From contig NC_135356.1 of the NCBI RefSeq assembly GCF_051622035.1, positions 31,286,290 to 31,350,289 on the forward strand: a stretch of DNA of 64,000 nt, written 5' to 3'. The notes beneath the pieces were generated by a model. That model was given only the letters and a program-made list of their open reading frames with translations, searched no databases and was not told where the DNA came from. This document shows, piece by piece, positions 1 to 9,143 of the stretch. Origin of the DNA: Arctopsyche grandis. Its lineage: Eukaryota; Arthropoda; Insecta; Trichoptera; Hydropsychidae. The position numbers and the translations under genes were made by a program. How positions within the stretch are numbered: the first letter of the stretch is position 1; each line of letters opens with the position of its first letter.

Positions 1-2073
1 TCTGGATCGGCTGGCAGTACAGGTTAATTTTCAGGAAAAGACCGCCTTTTTTCCGGTCTCCTTCTGGTATCAGAAACGATCTGAAATAGAAACGTCAATC
101 AAATGAGTACAAAGCCAAAGTCAAACTAAAACACACAATTAAGTTAACAATATTTGGACTTTCGAAAATACCTGGTGATATTTGGATACAACTTCGGGAA
201 ATTTTATCAGCAGTTCAGGATCGGCTAGCAGTACAGCTTCATTTCAGGAAAAGACTGCATTTTTTCCAGTCTCCGTTTGTTATCAGCAACGATCTGAAAT
301 AAAAACGTCACTCAAATGAGTACAAATAAAAAGTCAAACTAAAACACATAGGAAAGTTAATCAATCTCTGGATTTTCGAAAATACCTGATGATATTTGGA
401 CACAACTTCAGCAAATTGTATCGGCAGTTCTGGATCGGCTGGAAGTACAGCTTCATTTTCAGGAAATGACCGCGTTCTTTCGAGACTCCGTTTGTTATCA
501 GCCACTATCTGAAATAGAAACGTACGTTTCAAATGAGTACAAAGCCAAAGTCAAACTAAAACACACAATTAAGTTTAACAATATTTGGACTTTCGAAAAT
601 ACCTGGTGATATTTGGATACAACTTCGGGAAATTTTATCAGCAGTTCAGGATCGGCTAGCAGTACAGCTTCATTTTCAGGCAAAGACTGCATTTTTTCCA
701 GTCTCCGTTTGTTATCAGCAACGATCTGAAATAGAAAAGTCACTCAAATGAGTACAAATAAAAAGTCAAACTAAAACACATAGGAAAGTTAATCAATCTC
801 TGGATTTTCGAAAATACCTGATGATATTTGGACACAACTTCAGCAAATTGTATCAGCAGTTCTGGATCGGCTGGAAGTACAGCTTCATTTTCAGGAAATG
901 ACCGCGTTCTTTCGAGACTCCGTTTGTTATCAGCAACTATCTGAAATAGAAACGTACGTTTCAAATGAGTACAAAGCCAAAGTCAAACTAAAGCACACAA
1001 TTAAGTTTAACAATATTTGGACTTTCGAAGATACCTGGTGATATTTGGATACAACTTCGGGAAATTTTATCAGCAGTTCAGGATCGGCTAGAAGTCAATT
1101 AAATGAGTACAAATAAAAAGCCACACTAAAACACATTGGAAAGTTTATCAATCTCTGGATTTTCGAAAATACCTGATGATATTTAGATACAATTTCAGGA
1201 AATTTTATCAGCAATTCAGGATCGGCTAAAAGTACAGTTTCATTTTCAGGAAAAGCCTGCATTTTTTCTAGTCTCCGTTTGTTATCAGCAACGATCTGAA
1301 ATAGAAACGTCAATCAAATGAGTACAAAGCCAAAGTCAAACTAAAACACACAATTAAGTTTAACAATATTTGGACTTTCGAAGATACCTGGTGATATTTG
1401 GATACAACTTCGGGAAATTTTATCAGCAGTTCAGGATCGGCTAGAAGTACAGCTTCATTTCAGGAAAAGACTGCATTTTTTCCAGTCTCCGTTTGTTATC
1501 AGCAACGATCTGAAATAGAAACGTCACTCAAATGAGTACAAATAAAAAGTCAAACTAAAACACATAGGAAAGTTAATCAATCTCTGGATTTTCGAAAATA
1601 CCTGATGATATTTGGACACAACTTCAGCAAATTGTATCAGCAGTTCTGGATCGGCTGGAAGTACAGCTTCATTTTCAGGAAATGACCGCGTTCTTTCGAG
1701 ACTCCGTTTGTTATCAGCAACTATCTGAAATAGAAACGTACGTTTCAAATGAGTACAAAGCCAAAGTCAAACTAAAGCACACAATTAAGTTTAACAATAT
1801 TTGGACTTTCGAAGATACCTGGTGATATTTGGATACAACTTCGGGAAATTTTATCAGCAGTTCAGGATCGGCTAGAAGTCAATTAAATGAGTACAAATAA
1901 AAAGCCACACTAAAACACATTGGAAAGTTTATCAATCTCTGGATTTTCGAAAATACCTGATGATATTTGGACACAACCTCAGCAACTTGTATCAGCAGTT
2001 CTGGATCGGCTGGAAGTACAGCTTCATTTTCAGGAAATGACCGCGTTCTTTCGGGACTCTGTTGGGTGTCAGC
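1..2073 (-). repeat. Tandem array of ~214-bp exon-like units with higher-order structure
   Basis: About eleven related units follow head to tail. The marker AAATGAGTAC recurs near 103, 313, 532, 745, 962, 1103, 1315, 1529, 1746 and 1885, giving spacings of about 210-218 bp and two short spacings of about 140 bp. Type a and type b units alternate, and the pattern 745-1529 begins again at 1529, so the array has a higher-order period of about 784 bp. On the minus strand each full unit reads as an acceptor (TTTCTATTTCAG), a 41-codon open block beginning IVADNK and ending VSKYHQ, and a donor (CAG then GTATTTTCG). The introns would be about 92-94 bp. The array breaks off at about 2073 and runs out of the window on the left. 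It is either satellite-like DNA or a coding array of duplicated exons. Confidence 0.9.
386..1724 (-). other. Five open 41-codon exon-like units in the tandem array
   Basis: The units at 386-508, 603-725, 818-940, 1173-1295 and 1602-1724 are each exactly 123 nt with no stop, and each is bounded by TTTCAG on the 5' side and GTATTTTCG on the 3' side of the minus strand. Intron phase is 0 on both sides, so joined exons stay in frame. The peptide is charged at its start and has the motif ADPELLI or ADPELPI in the middle. Units 172-293 and 1388-1509 have lost one T and are frameshifted. Those at about 1035-1089 and 1819-1873 lack the 5' half, and the partial unit at 1-93 carries a stop. I do not recognise the protein family. 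No transcript evidence is available here, so coding status is an inference. Confidence 0.5.
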
Positions 2074-2304
2074 AAAAAACTATAATTTTTGACTAGGGTG
2101 ACCAGCTTTTTTATACAACTTTTTGAAGAGAAAAAAATCTAAAAATATATCCTATGCTATAAACTATGGCAAAATTTAAAATAAAATTGATTTTTTGACG
2201 AATAAATTTCGAATAAATTTATTCGCATTTATGAAATTATCAGAGAGCATTTATGAAATTATGTAGATATGACCGACAATTTCAATACAGTAATTATTTT
2301 TATA

Positions 2305-2920
2305 CTAGTGTTGGGCCCGTTGATTTCAACGGGTGGTTTCAAAAAGGAATTGAAACTCGAATAAAAATAAAGTTAAAGATATTGAATCGACTGGTTTCGG
2401 AAAGAAATTGATGCACGAATTAGAAGTTACGATTGACAAATTACGAAGTGAATACGAATTACGAATTATGTTTTGTGCATCGCCGACGTCTCGACGCCTT
2501 TGCCCCCAGCGCCCCCGTTGCTTTCGGCACCCCGGGGCCTTTGCCCCCGGCGCCCCCGAGGCCTTCGCCCCCAGTGCTCCGGACGCCTCTGGCGCCCGTA
2601 GCACAAAAATATGATAAATATGAAAAAAACTGAAAAAAATGAAAAATATGAAAAAAATGAAAAATATGAAAAAAGCGGGAAAAATATGAAAAAAGCGGGA
2701 AAAAAATGAAAAAAATGAGAAAAATGAAAAATATGAAAAAAATGAGAAATATGAAAAAAACTGAAAAATATGAAAAAAGCTGAAAAAATGAGAAATATGA
2801 AAAAAGCTGAAAAAACTGAAAAAAATGAAAAAAAAAATTTTTGTTCCCCATACTGGTTGACGGTTGATCGTCCAATATACAAATATATATATTTAGCGAC
2901 AGTCCGTTTTTATATATATT
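2305..2920 (-). mobile_element. Non-autonomous Helitron 1
   Basis: Read on the minus strand the element ends with an 18-nt stem-loop (CCCGTTGA AA TCAACGGG), then CCCAACA and the terminal CTAG, followed by T. This is the Helitron 3' end: a hairpin about 10 nt before CTRR, inserted before T. The other end (2895-2920) reads ATATATAAAAACGGACTGTC and matches the corresponding end of the next element. Internally, from the right, it has a TTTTTTCAT-type microsatellite (about 2610-2840) and a GC-rich segment (about 2475-2605). It encodes no Rep/helicase. The exact 5' terminus was not fixed because a canonical TC is not evident. Confidence 0.75.
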
Positions 2921-2921
2921 A

Positions 2922-4104
2922 CTAGTGTTGGGCCCGTTGATTTCAACGGGTGGTTTCGAAAAGGAATTGAAACTCGAATAAAAATAAAGTTAAAGATATT
3001 GAATCGACTGGTTTCGGAAAGAAATTGATGCACGAATTAGAAGTTACAAAAATAAACAAAAATATACATACATACATATGTATGTACCTATATATCTTAA
3101 AACATGAAAATATTGATATTTTCAAGGTGGAAATATCAATATTTTCATGTTATTTAATATCAATACTTTCATTGTTTCATTGACCACTATGGTATATGTA
3201 AATATTAGGTACTATAAACACTTACATAATTTATTTTGATTGCAGAGGAACCGAAGAATACATGAATGTAATGGGAAAAATTGATATTATAAATTCTACA
3301 TTAGGAAAAGCACTAGGTGGGGCAATGGGAGGTTATACTACTGGAACAAAACCACTGATTGATCTGTTGAGACAAGTGTCCAGGCCATATTTGTTTTCGA
3401 ACTCTCTTCCCCCCTCTGTGGTTGGAAGTGCAATCAAAGTACAAAAAATATTTTGGTTTTTTCCATAAAAGAGAAAGTAATTGAGATCACAATCACTAAA
3501 TTATACATACTATATATTCAACCATTTTAAATTAAAGGTATTTGAAAGTTCGCCTGGATTGTGTCAAAAGTTGAGAGAAAACACTACATTATTCCGCAAA
3601 ACAATGACAGAGGCAGGCTTCAAAATAAGCGGAAAAGACCATCCGATCCCAGCGCCGCCGACGCCTTCGGCGCCGCCAGCGCCCCCGGCAATGAAAAAAA
3701 TGAAAAAACTGAAAAAATGAAAAAAATGAAAAAAATGAAAAAACTGAAAAAATGAAAAAAATGAAAAAACTGAAAAAATGAAAAAAATGAAAAAAATGAA
3801 AAAACTGAAAAAATGAAAAAAATGAAAATTATGAAAAAAATGAAAATTATGAAAAAAATTAAAAAAACTGAAAAAACCTGAAAAATATGAAAAAACTGAA
3901 AAATATGAAAAATATGAAAAATATGAAAAACTGAAAAAATGAAAAAAATGAAAAAAATGAAAAAAATGAAAAAAATGAAAAAAAAAAATTTTTGTTCCCC
4001 ATACTGGTTGACGGTTGATCGTCCGTCACATATATACAAATATACATACAAATATACATACAAATATACAAATATATTTAGCGACAGTCCGTTTTTATAT
4101 ATAG
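2922..4104 (-). mobile_element. Non-autonomous Helitron 2 carrying GCAT exons
   Basis: The 3' end at 2922-3047 is the same roughly 125-bp terminal sequence as in Helitron 1, including the hairpin and CTAG. The 5' end at about 3985-4104 repeats the segment containing CATACTGGTTGACGGTTGAT and GACAGTCCGTTTTTATATA. Between them lie the same kinds of A-rich microsatellite (about 3690-3985) and GC-rich stretch (3649-3690). Where Helitron 1 has only a short GC-rich core, this copy also contains about 600 bp with two exons and an intron of glycine C-acetyltransferase in the opposite orientation. Sharing of both ends with the empty copy supports gene-fragment capture. Confidence 0.7.
3246..3648 (+). 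pseudogene. Glycine C-acetyltransferase (2-amino-3-ketobutyrate CoA ligase) fragment, two exons
   Basis: Exon 3246-3438 follows a TTGATTGCAG acceptor and encodes the KBL signature with the PLP-lysine motif STLGKALGGA, GGYTTG and the SRPYLFSNSLPP motif. A GT donor is at 3439. Exon 3538-3648 follows TTAAAG, is in phase, and encodes a stretch ending in SGKDHPI. The family continues with a Cys-Pro-Val sequence, but homology stops exactly at 3648, where Helitron GC-rich DNA begins. The N-terminal and C-terminal parts of the enzyme are absent. In the family this mitochondrial PLP enzyme converts 2-amino-3-ketobutyrate and CoA to glycine and acetyl-CoA. Here it cannot make an enzyme. Both exons are free of stops, so the transfer may be fairly recent. 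Confidence 0.85.
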
Positions 4105-4105
4105 T

Positions 4106-5210
4106 ATATTTCGAGGCATTCGTCGAAGCGCGCAAACGACACGGAAAGGAAACGACGCCACAGTCGAGGGGGATGACGAGACGCGATTCCAAGGTCGCGG
4201 TGGCTCTGATTGTTTGGTGGCAAATGTGCAATCAATCGACGAGCACTTGTGCAATCGATCGACGAAAGCAATCAATCCACGGCAAACGCGACCAACCGAT
4301 TGAAACGCGGCAACAATGGCTATTTTCCATAACCAGTTCCTAAATAGCAACCACGGGTTGCAATAAAGGAACTGGATATGGAAAATTCGAAAATGTCGGG
4401 TGTAGATATCGGTAGTGTGAACGTAGCCAATAAAGCTACAATAATAGCGTTGGGGGAGGGGAGGGGCGGGGAGGGGCAGCTCAGGGCTCAGCGTTGTGCA
4501 CTCACCGCGATGGCCGTACCACTTCTGCCGGAAAATGGCGGCGAACATTGCGATCTGCATTAGCACAAAATGTAAAATGCGATTCTGCCACTAGCCGGAT
4601 CACTGATGCGCGGATCGCGTGGTAATATTGATAGAGAGAGAGAGAGAGAGAGAAACGGAAAGGAAACGACGCCACAGTCGAGGGGGATGACGAGACGCGA
4701 TTCCAAGGTCGCGGTGGCTCTGATTATTTGGTCGCAGACGCCTCGGCCAGCACTTGTGCAATCGATCGACGAAAGCAATCAACCCCACCCCACGGCAAAC
4801 GCGACCAACGATCGAAAGGGCAACAATAAAGCTACAATAATAGCGTACCTGCGGGGGGTTGGGGGTGGTGGTGGGGGGGGGGCGGGTAGCGGCAGCTCAG
4901 AGCTCAGCGACGCGCACCCGCCGCGATGGCCGCTGCACTTCTGCCGGAAAATGGCGGCGAACATTGCGGTCCGCATTGGCACGAACTCAGAGCTGAGAGC
5001 CCAGCGACGTGCACTCACCGCGATGGGCGCACCACTTCTGCCGACTGCGAGCAGCGCTTCCGATGTAATGGCTGGGAGTGGGGGTTCACCCACGGCGATA
5101 GCGATTGGTCGAATATGCGAACGACGCAGCTCATTTCGACGCACACGCCAACACCACTAATCGACATGCCCGTACACTAGGGCTGCCATACGTCCGCGTT
5201 GACAGGGACA
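4106..5210 (+). repeat. GC-rich dispersed repeat with internal duplications
   Basis: A block including CGAGACGCGATTCCAAGGTC and CTTGTGCAATCGATCGACGA occurs at about 4135-4275 and again at about 4655-4785. A second motif family around ACTTCTGCCGGAAAATGGCG occurs at about 4475-4560 and 4905-4985, with a partial third copy at 4990-5045. An inverted diverged relative of the first block lies at 24296-24440. Long open frames exist here on both strands but follow from high GC and show no protein features I recognise. A (GA)n run lies at 4632-4652 and a G-rich run at about 4855-4885. Class of element unknown. Confidence 0.6.
4323..4384. repeat. Small foldback (hairpin) element, copy 1
   Basis: TTTTCCATAACCAGTTCCT and its near-perfect inverted copy AGGAACTGGATATGGAAAA enclose about 24 bp. 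The same arms recur in a shorter hairpin at 25797-25839, so this looks like a minimal mobile foldback sequence rather than a chance palindrome. Confidence 0.55.
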
Positions 5211-5218
5211 TGTCCCAG

Positions 5219-7912
5219 TAGGCTTGGGCATAGTAGTTCGCAAATCAGATCTCTCAGTTTAGTTCGCCGCTCCTAATCGAACTAGTTCGCTCTTCTAGTT
5301 CGTCAGCTCCCAGCTCGAATCAGTGAAAGGCAGATCGTTCGCTCGTTCGTTCGCTCGCAGATCGTTCACTCGCAGATTGTTCGCTCGTTTTGGCTCGATG
5401 AAAGAATAACACATGACGCAAAAAAGAAAACAAAAATAATCAAATTTTTTATATTTTTTTAGAAATAATCAACAATTATATTACTATTAGGTACTGGTTA
5501 GTTCTTGTAAAAAATATCACTTACACTTATAAAGTTGTTACCTAACAATTAAACATAATGACTTGTTTGAGTGAGATCGTATGTATAAAAAAAAAATAAA
5601 ATGGAAAAATAATATTACATATTACTGTGTAAAAATATCAATTTGGACACTTTATTCGATGACAATAGTGTTCTACGTTCATTAAGGACTTGACCCGTCG
5701 CTGAAAAAACGCGTTCGCAGGGCACAGATGTTGCTACGGCACAAAATCTTTTCAAAACATACGCGTAAACGTGAGGGTATATCAAACGACGTTCATGCCA
5801 CCATTGAAGCGGATCTTCTTTACGATTTAGATACTCTTCATTTAGGTATTTATCTAATTCGCGAATGCCAGCAGCAAGCTGGTTATCTGGCCTAGTAATT
5901 TTTTGTATTTCTTGGTCGTATTCATCCCATATGCAGCTATTTTTATTACTAGGTATAGATGTTGATGCGTCGCTGGAAGTAGGAACAGCCTCTGGAGTAC
6001 CCCCTTGAACTAATTGTACTTGGCCGATTTTATTTCTAAGGGCTTGTACTACCATTTCACAGGCTCTTTGATTTTTGAATCCCCTCGTCTTAAATCGAGG
6101 ATCCAAAATCGTACACTCTGCGTATAACATATTCTTCTCTATATCTTTTAAACGATCTTCCATGCCTTTCTTTAGCAGAGACTGCACATCAACTATTTTT
6201 GTATTGTAAGAAACATGTTTTTGTAAAAAATTTGTTAGTAAATTACACAAAATTATTATTTTAGATAAAGTGACGTTTTTCTCGGCACTTATTTCTAAGG
6301 TAATCTCGTAGAATGGACTGAGTAACGGTAAAACTTCCTCTATGACTTCCCAGTCCCCTTCATTTAAAGTTAAATCAGGGCGTAGAAGTGCAACGGTAGC
6401 AATCACTGCATCCTTTACCTGTACTATTCGCTTGAGCATGTCAAAAGTGGAATTCCAGCAGGTTTGTACATCCTGCTTGAGCTTAAGAACAGGCAAATTC
6501 ATTTGCTGCTGCGTAGCAGTCAATTTATGTTTTCCTTGTGTGCTACGAATAAAAAACTCGACAATATTTTTAACTCTTCCCAAAACGTCACATATCTTTT
6601 TCGTAGCTTCTTGTACAACAAGATTTAGAGAGTGAGCGAAACATGAGATGGACCGCCAATCACCAAGTCTAACAGCAGATAAGATATTTGCTGCATTATC
6701 GCTAACAATGGCAGCAACTGTGTGTGAAATGTTCCACTCCGCCATAACAACTTTCATAAAGTCGCACAAGTTTTGACTAGTATGTCGCTCTTTATAATTG
6801 ATACAACCAAGTAATACTGAGTGAAGTTTAGTCTCTTCATTTATAAAATGAGCTACAATAGCTATATAGCTGTCGTTATTTCTAGACGTCCAACCATCAG
6901 TACTAAGAGACAACGCTGGTGCTGCTTGTACCTTTATTTTTGCTTCAGCCATGACGTCATTGTGAATTCTTGACATTAAATTTTCCGATAACGTTTTTCT
7001 TGATGGTAGTTTATAGCCTGGGCATTGAGAAACTAATTCAATAAGTTTACGAAATTCTGTTTCTTCTACGATTCTTAAGGCGTGATGCCCTTTAGCTACC
7101 ATCTTGACAAGTTGTTTATCAATTTGCTCAATCTTTGGAACTGGCGGTGGTCTACGAATGTATTGGGTCATCGATTGTTGGGAGTCTACTATATTTGATG
7201 ATGCTGAAATTATATTCTCCGATTCGCATGTGCTTTGACTTGATTGAAGTGAGTTTAAACTAGGTAATATCGGTGTTTGTCTTTCAGCAGTTAATGGGAT
7301 CAAAAGGTGTTTTGTTTTCATATGTCGGGTTAAATTACCATTCGATCCGCCCGCAATACTTATTATTGTTGAACAATGGTTACATTTCGCTTTTTTATTA
7401 TCAATGTCTTCTGTAAAATGAGTCCACAAGGGGCTATGTTTTCTTTTTGATGACATCGTAACAAATACCCTATAACAAAACACATTAACCCTATACGTAA
7501 ACTATTTTTAAAGTATATTAAAGAAATTAATTAATTGTTAATAGTAATTGTTATTATACATTAGAAGCATAAGCTACTTGATAACGACAGTGTCTTATTA
7601 TTTTAAAATTTATTTAACGTTCGGTTAACGTCACTCTCGTTCATTCGGTCACAAACTAATGAAATTCTTGTGTAGTTCGCGAACGAACTGTCTTGTGTAG
7701 TTCGCGAACGAACTAGATCGTAAGAGTGAACAAGACGCGCATGTGCAGTGAGCGAGCGGCAGTATTAGTGTAGTGCCGTCCCACTCTCACTCATTCGGTC
7801 ACGAACTAGTGAACTATGGAACTATGGAACGAGGAGTGAGGGAACTAGTTCGACTAGTTCACCTGTGGGAGCGCTCTTACGACCTAGTTCGTTCGCGAAC
7901 TACACAAGCCTA
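5219..7912 (-). mobile_element. Complete hAT transposon with 8-bp TSD
   Basis: The element is 2694 bp. It is flanked by perfect 8-bp duplications TGTCCCAG (5211-5218 and 7913-7920), the expected hAT length. The ends are inverted repeats: TAGGCTTGGGCA on the left, and TAGGCTTGTGTA on the right read on the minus strand. Subterminal regions (5230-5400 and 7670-7910) are full of short motifs such as AGTTCGC, GCGAAC and CGAACTAGTTCG in both orientations, typical of hAT transposase binding zones. It contains one uninterrupted transposase frame. All parts needed for autonomy are visible, so it may be active or recently active. Confidence 0.92.
5615..7483 (-). CDS. hAT-family transposase, BED zinc finger type
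   Basis: The frame is 622 codons and uninterrupted. The likely start is the internal Met of MSSKRKHSPLW, about nine codons in, because that places the BED finger right at the N-terminus. The BED finger (about residues 20-60) has CNHC followed by HMKTKH. An RNase-H-like catalytic region follows, with STDGWTS and VSDNAANI supplying the first two candidate acidic residues. The C-terminal hAT dimerisation region (about 540-620) has DPLQWWHERR and VPCERVFSATG. Length and domain order fit ZBED/Tramp-like hAT transposases that cut and paste DNA. It is the only gene of the element at 5219-7912. No frameshift or stop is seen. Confidence 0.93.
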   Translation of the reverse strand: MFCYRVFVTMSSKRKHSPLWTHFTEDIDNKKAKCNHCSTIISIAGGSNGNLTRHMKTKHLLIPLTAERQTPILPSLNSLQSSQSTCESENIISASSNIVDSQQSMTQYIRRPPPVPKIEQIDKQLVKMVAKGHHALRIVEETEFRKLIELVSQCPGYKLPSRKTLSENLMSRIHNDVMAEAKIKVQAAPALSLSTDGWTSRNNDSYIAIVAHFINEETKLHSVLLGCINYKERHTSQNLCDFMKVVMAEWNISHTVAAIVSDNAANILSAVRLGDWRSISCFAHSLNLVVQEATKKICDVLGRVKNIVEFFIRSTQGKHKLTATQQQMNLPVLKLKQDVQTCWNSTFDMLKRIVQVKDAVIATVALLRPDLTLNEGDWEVIEEVLPLLSPFYEITLEISAEKNVTLSKIIILCNLLTNFLQKHVSYNTKIVDVQSLLKKGMEDRLKDIEKNMLYAECTILDPRFKTRGFKNQRACEMVVQALRNKIGQVQLVQGGTPEAVPTSSDASTSIPSNKNSCIWDEYDQEIQKITRPDNQLAAGIRELDKYLNEEYLNRKEDPLQWWHERRLIYPHVYAYVLKRFCAVATSVPCERVFSATGQVLNERRTLLSSNKVSKLIFLHSNM

Positions 7913-8218
7913 TGTCCCAGTTTCGAGGTCTGTGTCCCGGTGTCCCAGTCCGAGAGTCATTTGTCCCCGTCAATTTCAAAATTTAGACATTTAAAAAAAT
8001 TATTCAATTATTTTTTAATATCTATCGAACAAGACCTTTTGAACCAAGAAATCTCAGGATGCACTCTCTATACTGTGGTCCTAAAAGGAAAGACGTTTAC
8101 ACGTCAAAAATTGTACCCACTTAATATCTAATATAATTGTTGTGTTCGTTGTCGCGTTCGGTCGTGTCGCCAAAGTGTGTTTTTGCTACTTCTTCATTGT
8201 TAATAAATAAAATATAAA

Positions 8219-8863
8219 ATGGCCAAGTACGTGCAAAGTGTCTCCAAAATATTAGAGAGTATGGTCCAAGTCCTCATGGACCCTGTCAATAGATTTAGCA
8301 AGGACCAAATGGCCAAATTGATGCCTTTCACCTCTGATATCTCGCAAACTGTAGGCGAAATGTCCTGTAATATTGCAATGCTGGAAGGAGAGCTGTCAGC
8401 TACCAAAATGTATATGTCTAAAGATACACCCACCACGATTGAATCGACATTGGAACTTGTTAGTGAAATGGAAGAAAGAAAAAATAGAAAAAACAATGTT
8501 ATCATATTTGACATTACTGAAACAGGTAATAATGACGACAATAATGTAATCGCAAATTTATTGTCAAAAGCCGAGCTACCTAACCACAAATTCACCGCTC
8601 ATAGAATCGGATTAAAACAAGGTACGAAGCCAAGGCCCCTAAAAGTTAAACTCGATGTACAGCAAACAGCAATATCATTACTTAGAAAAGGACCCAAACT
8701 AGGAATTAAAATAAAAAACGACCTAACGTACATGCAAAGACTACATATAAACAATTTGTGGAACGAAATGAATACCAGAAAAGACAAAGGTGAAAGTGAC
8801 TTAATAATAAAATATTTTAACGGAGTGCCTAAAATAATAAATAAAAATAGTACAAAAAACTAA
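8219..8863 (+). CDS. LINE ORF1 protein
   Basis: The 214-aa product has an N-terminal helical, probably coiled-coil part (about residues 1-95), then ERKNRKNNVIIFDI, an RRM-like core as in ORF1 proteins of CR1/Jockey/I-type non-LTR retrotransposons, and a basic C-terminal part with HRIGLK and TYMQRLH. Such proteins bind the element RNA and assemble RNPs with ORF2 protein. The start at 8219 is taken because ATGGCC follows an untranslated stretch and nothing similar precedes it. The element continues in a second frame at once (8862) but is cut off at 9023 by another transposon, so it cannot move by itself. Confidence 0.8.
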   Translation: MAKYVQSVSKILESMVQVLMDPVNRFSKDQMAKLMPFTSDISQTVGEMSCNIAMLEGELSATKMYMSKDTPTTIESTLELVSEMEERKNRKNNVIIFDITETGNNDDNNVIANLLSKAELPNHKFTAHRIGLKQGTKPRPLKVKLDVQQTAISLLRKGPKLGIKIKNDLTYMQRLHINNLWNEMNTRKDKGESDLIIKYFNGVPKIINKNSTKN

Positions 8864-9023
8864 CAATATATTACCAAAATGTCAGAAGCATTATATCTAA
8901 AATACAATTCCTTAAAAATGCTATAGCTGCTTCCGCATATGACATCATATTATTAACAGAAACGTGGCTACACAACCTTATAAATGATTCCGAACTAAAC
9001 TTTCATACATACAATATGTATAG
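8862..9023 (+). pseudogene. LINE ORF2 start, apurinic endonuclease fragment
   Basis: A frame overlapping or directly following ORF1 encodes YYQNVRSIISKIQFLK and then YDIILLTETWL, the classical opening of the APE-type endonuclease of Jockey/CR1-like LINEs. It ends where the CAGTGGCGG terminus of the hAT at 9024 begins. The rest of ORF2 is not found on the far side of that element. Confidence 0.75.
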
Positions 9024-9143
9024 CAGTGGCGGACGGTGGGTGTTAATACCGGGTGTGCTGTGTATGCCGTAGGGCATAGGGTATAAAATTAGCAATTAAA
9101 AAAAAATACTCGTTTTGCATTACAAAAATGTTTAATTTATTAG

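Noticed and set aside
2326..2882. Several minus-strand open frames rich in Phe and a GC-rich stretch
   Set aside because: They read the TTTTTTCAT microsatellite and GC-rich part of Helitron 1; low complexity only.
3620..4231. A 203-codon minus-strand frame of mainly Phe, Ile and Ser
   Set aside because: Translation of the A-rich microsatellite of Helitron 2.
4078..5180. Long open frames on both strands in GC-rich DNA
   Set aside because: Overlapping frames in opposite strands, tandem duplicated DNA, no domains; the high GC explains the lack of stops.
8200..8787. Minus-strand frames opposite LINE ORF1
   Set aside because: Shadows of the plus-strand ORF1, which has recognisable family motifs.
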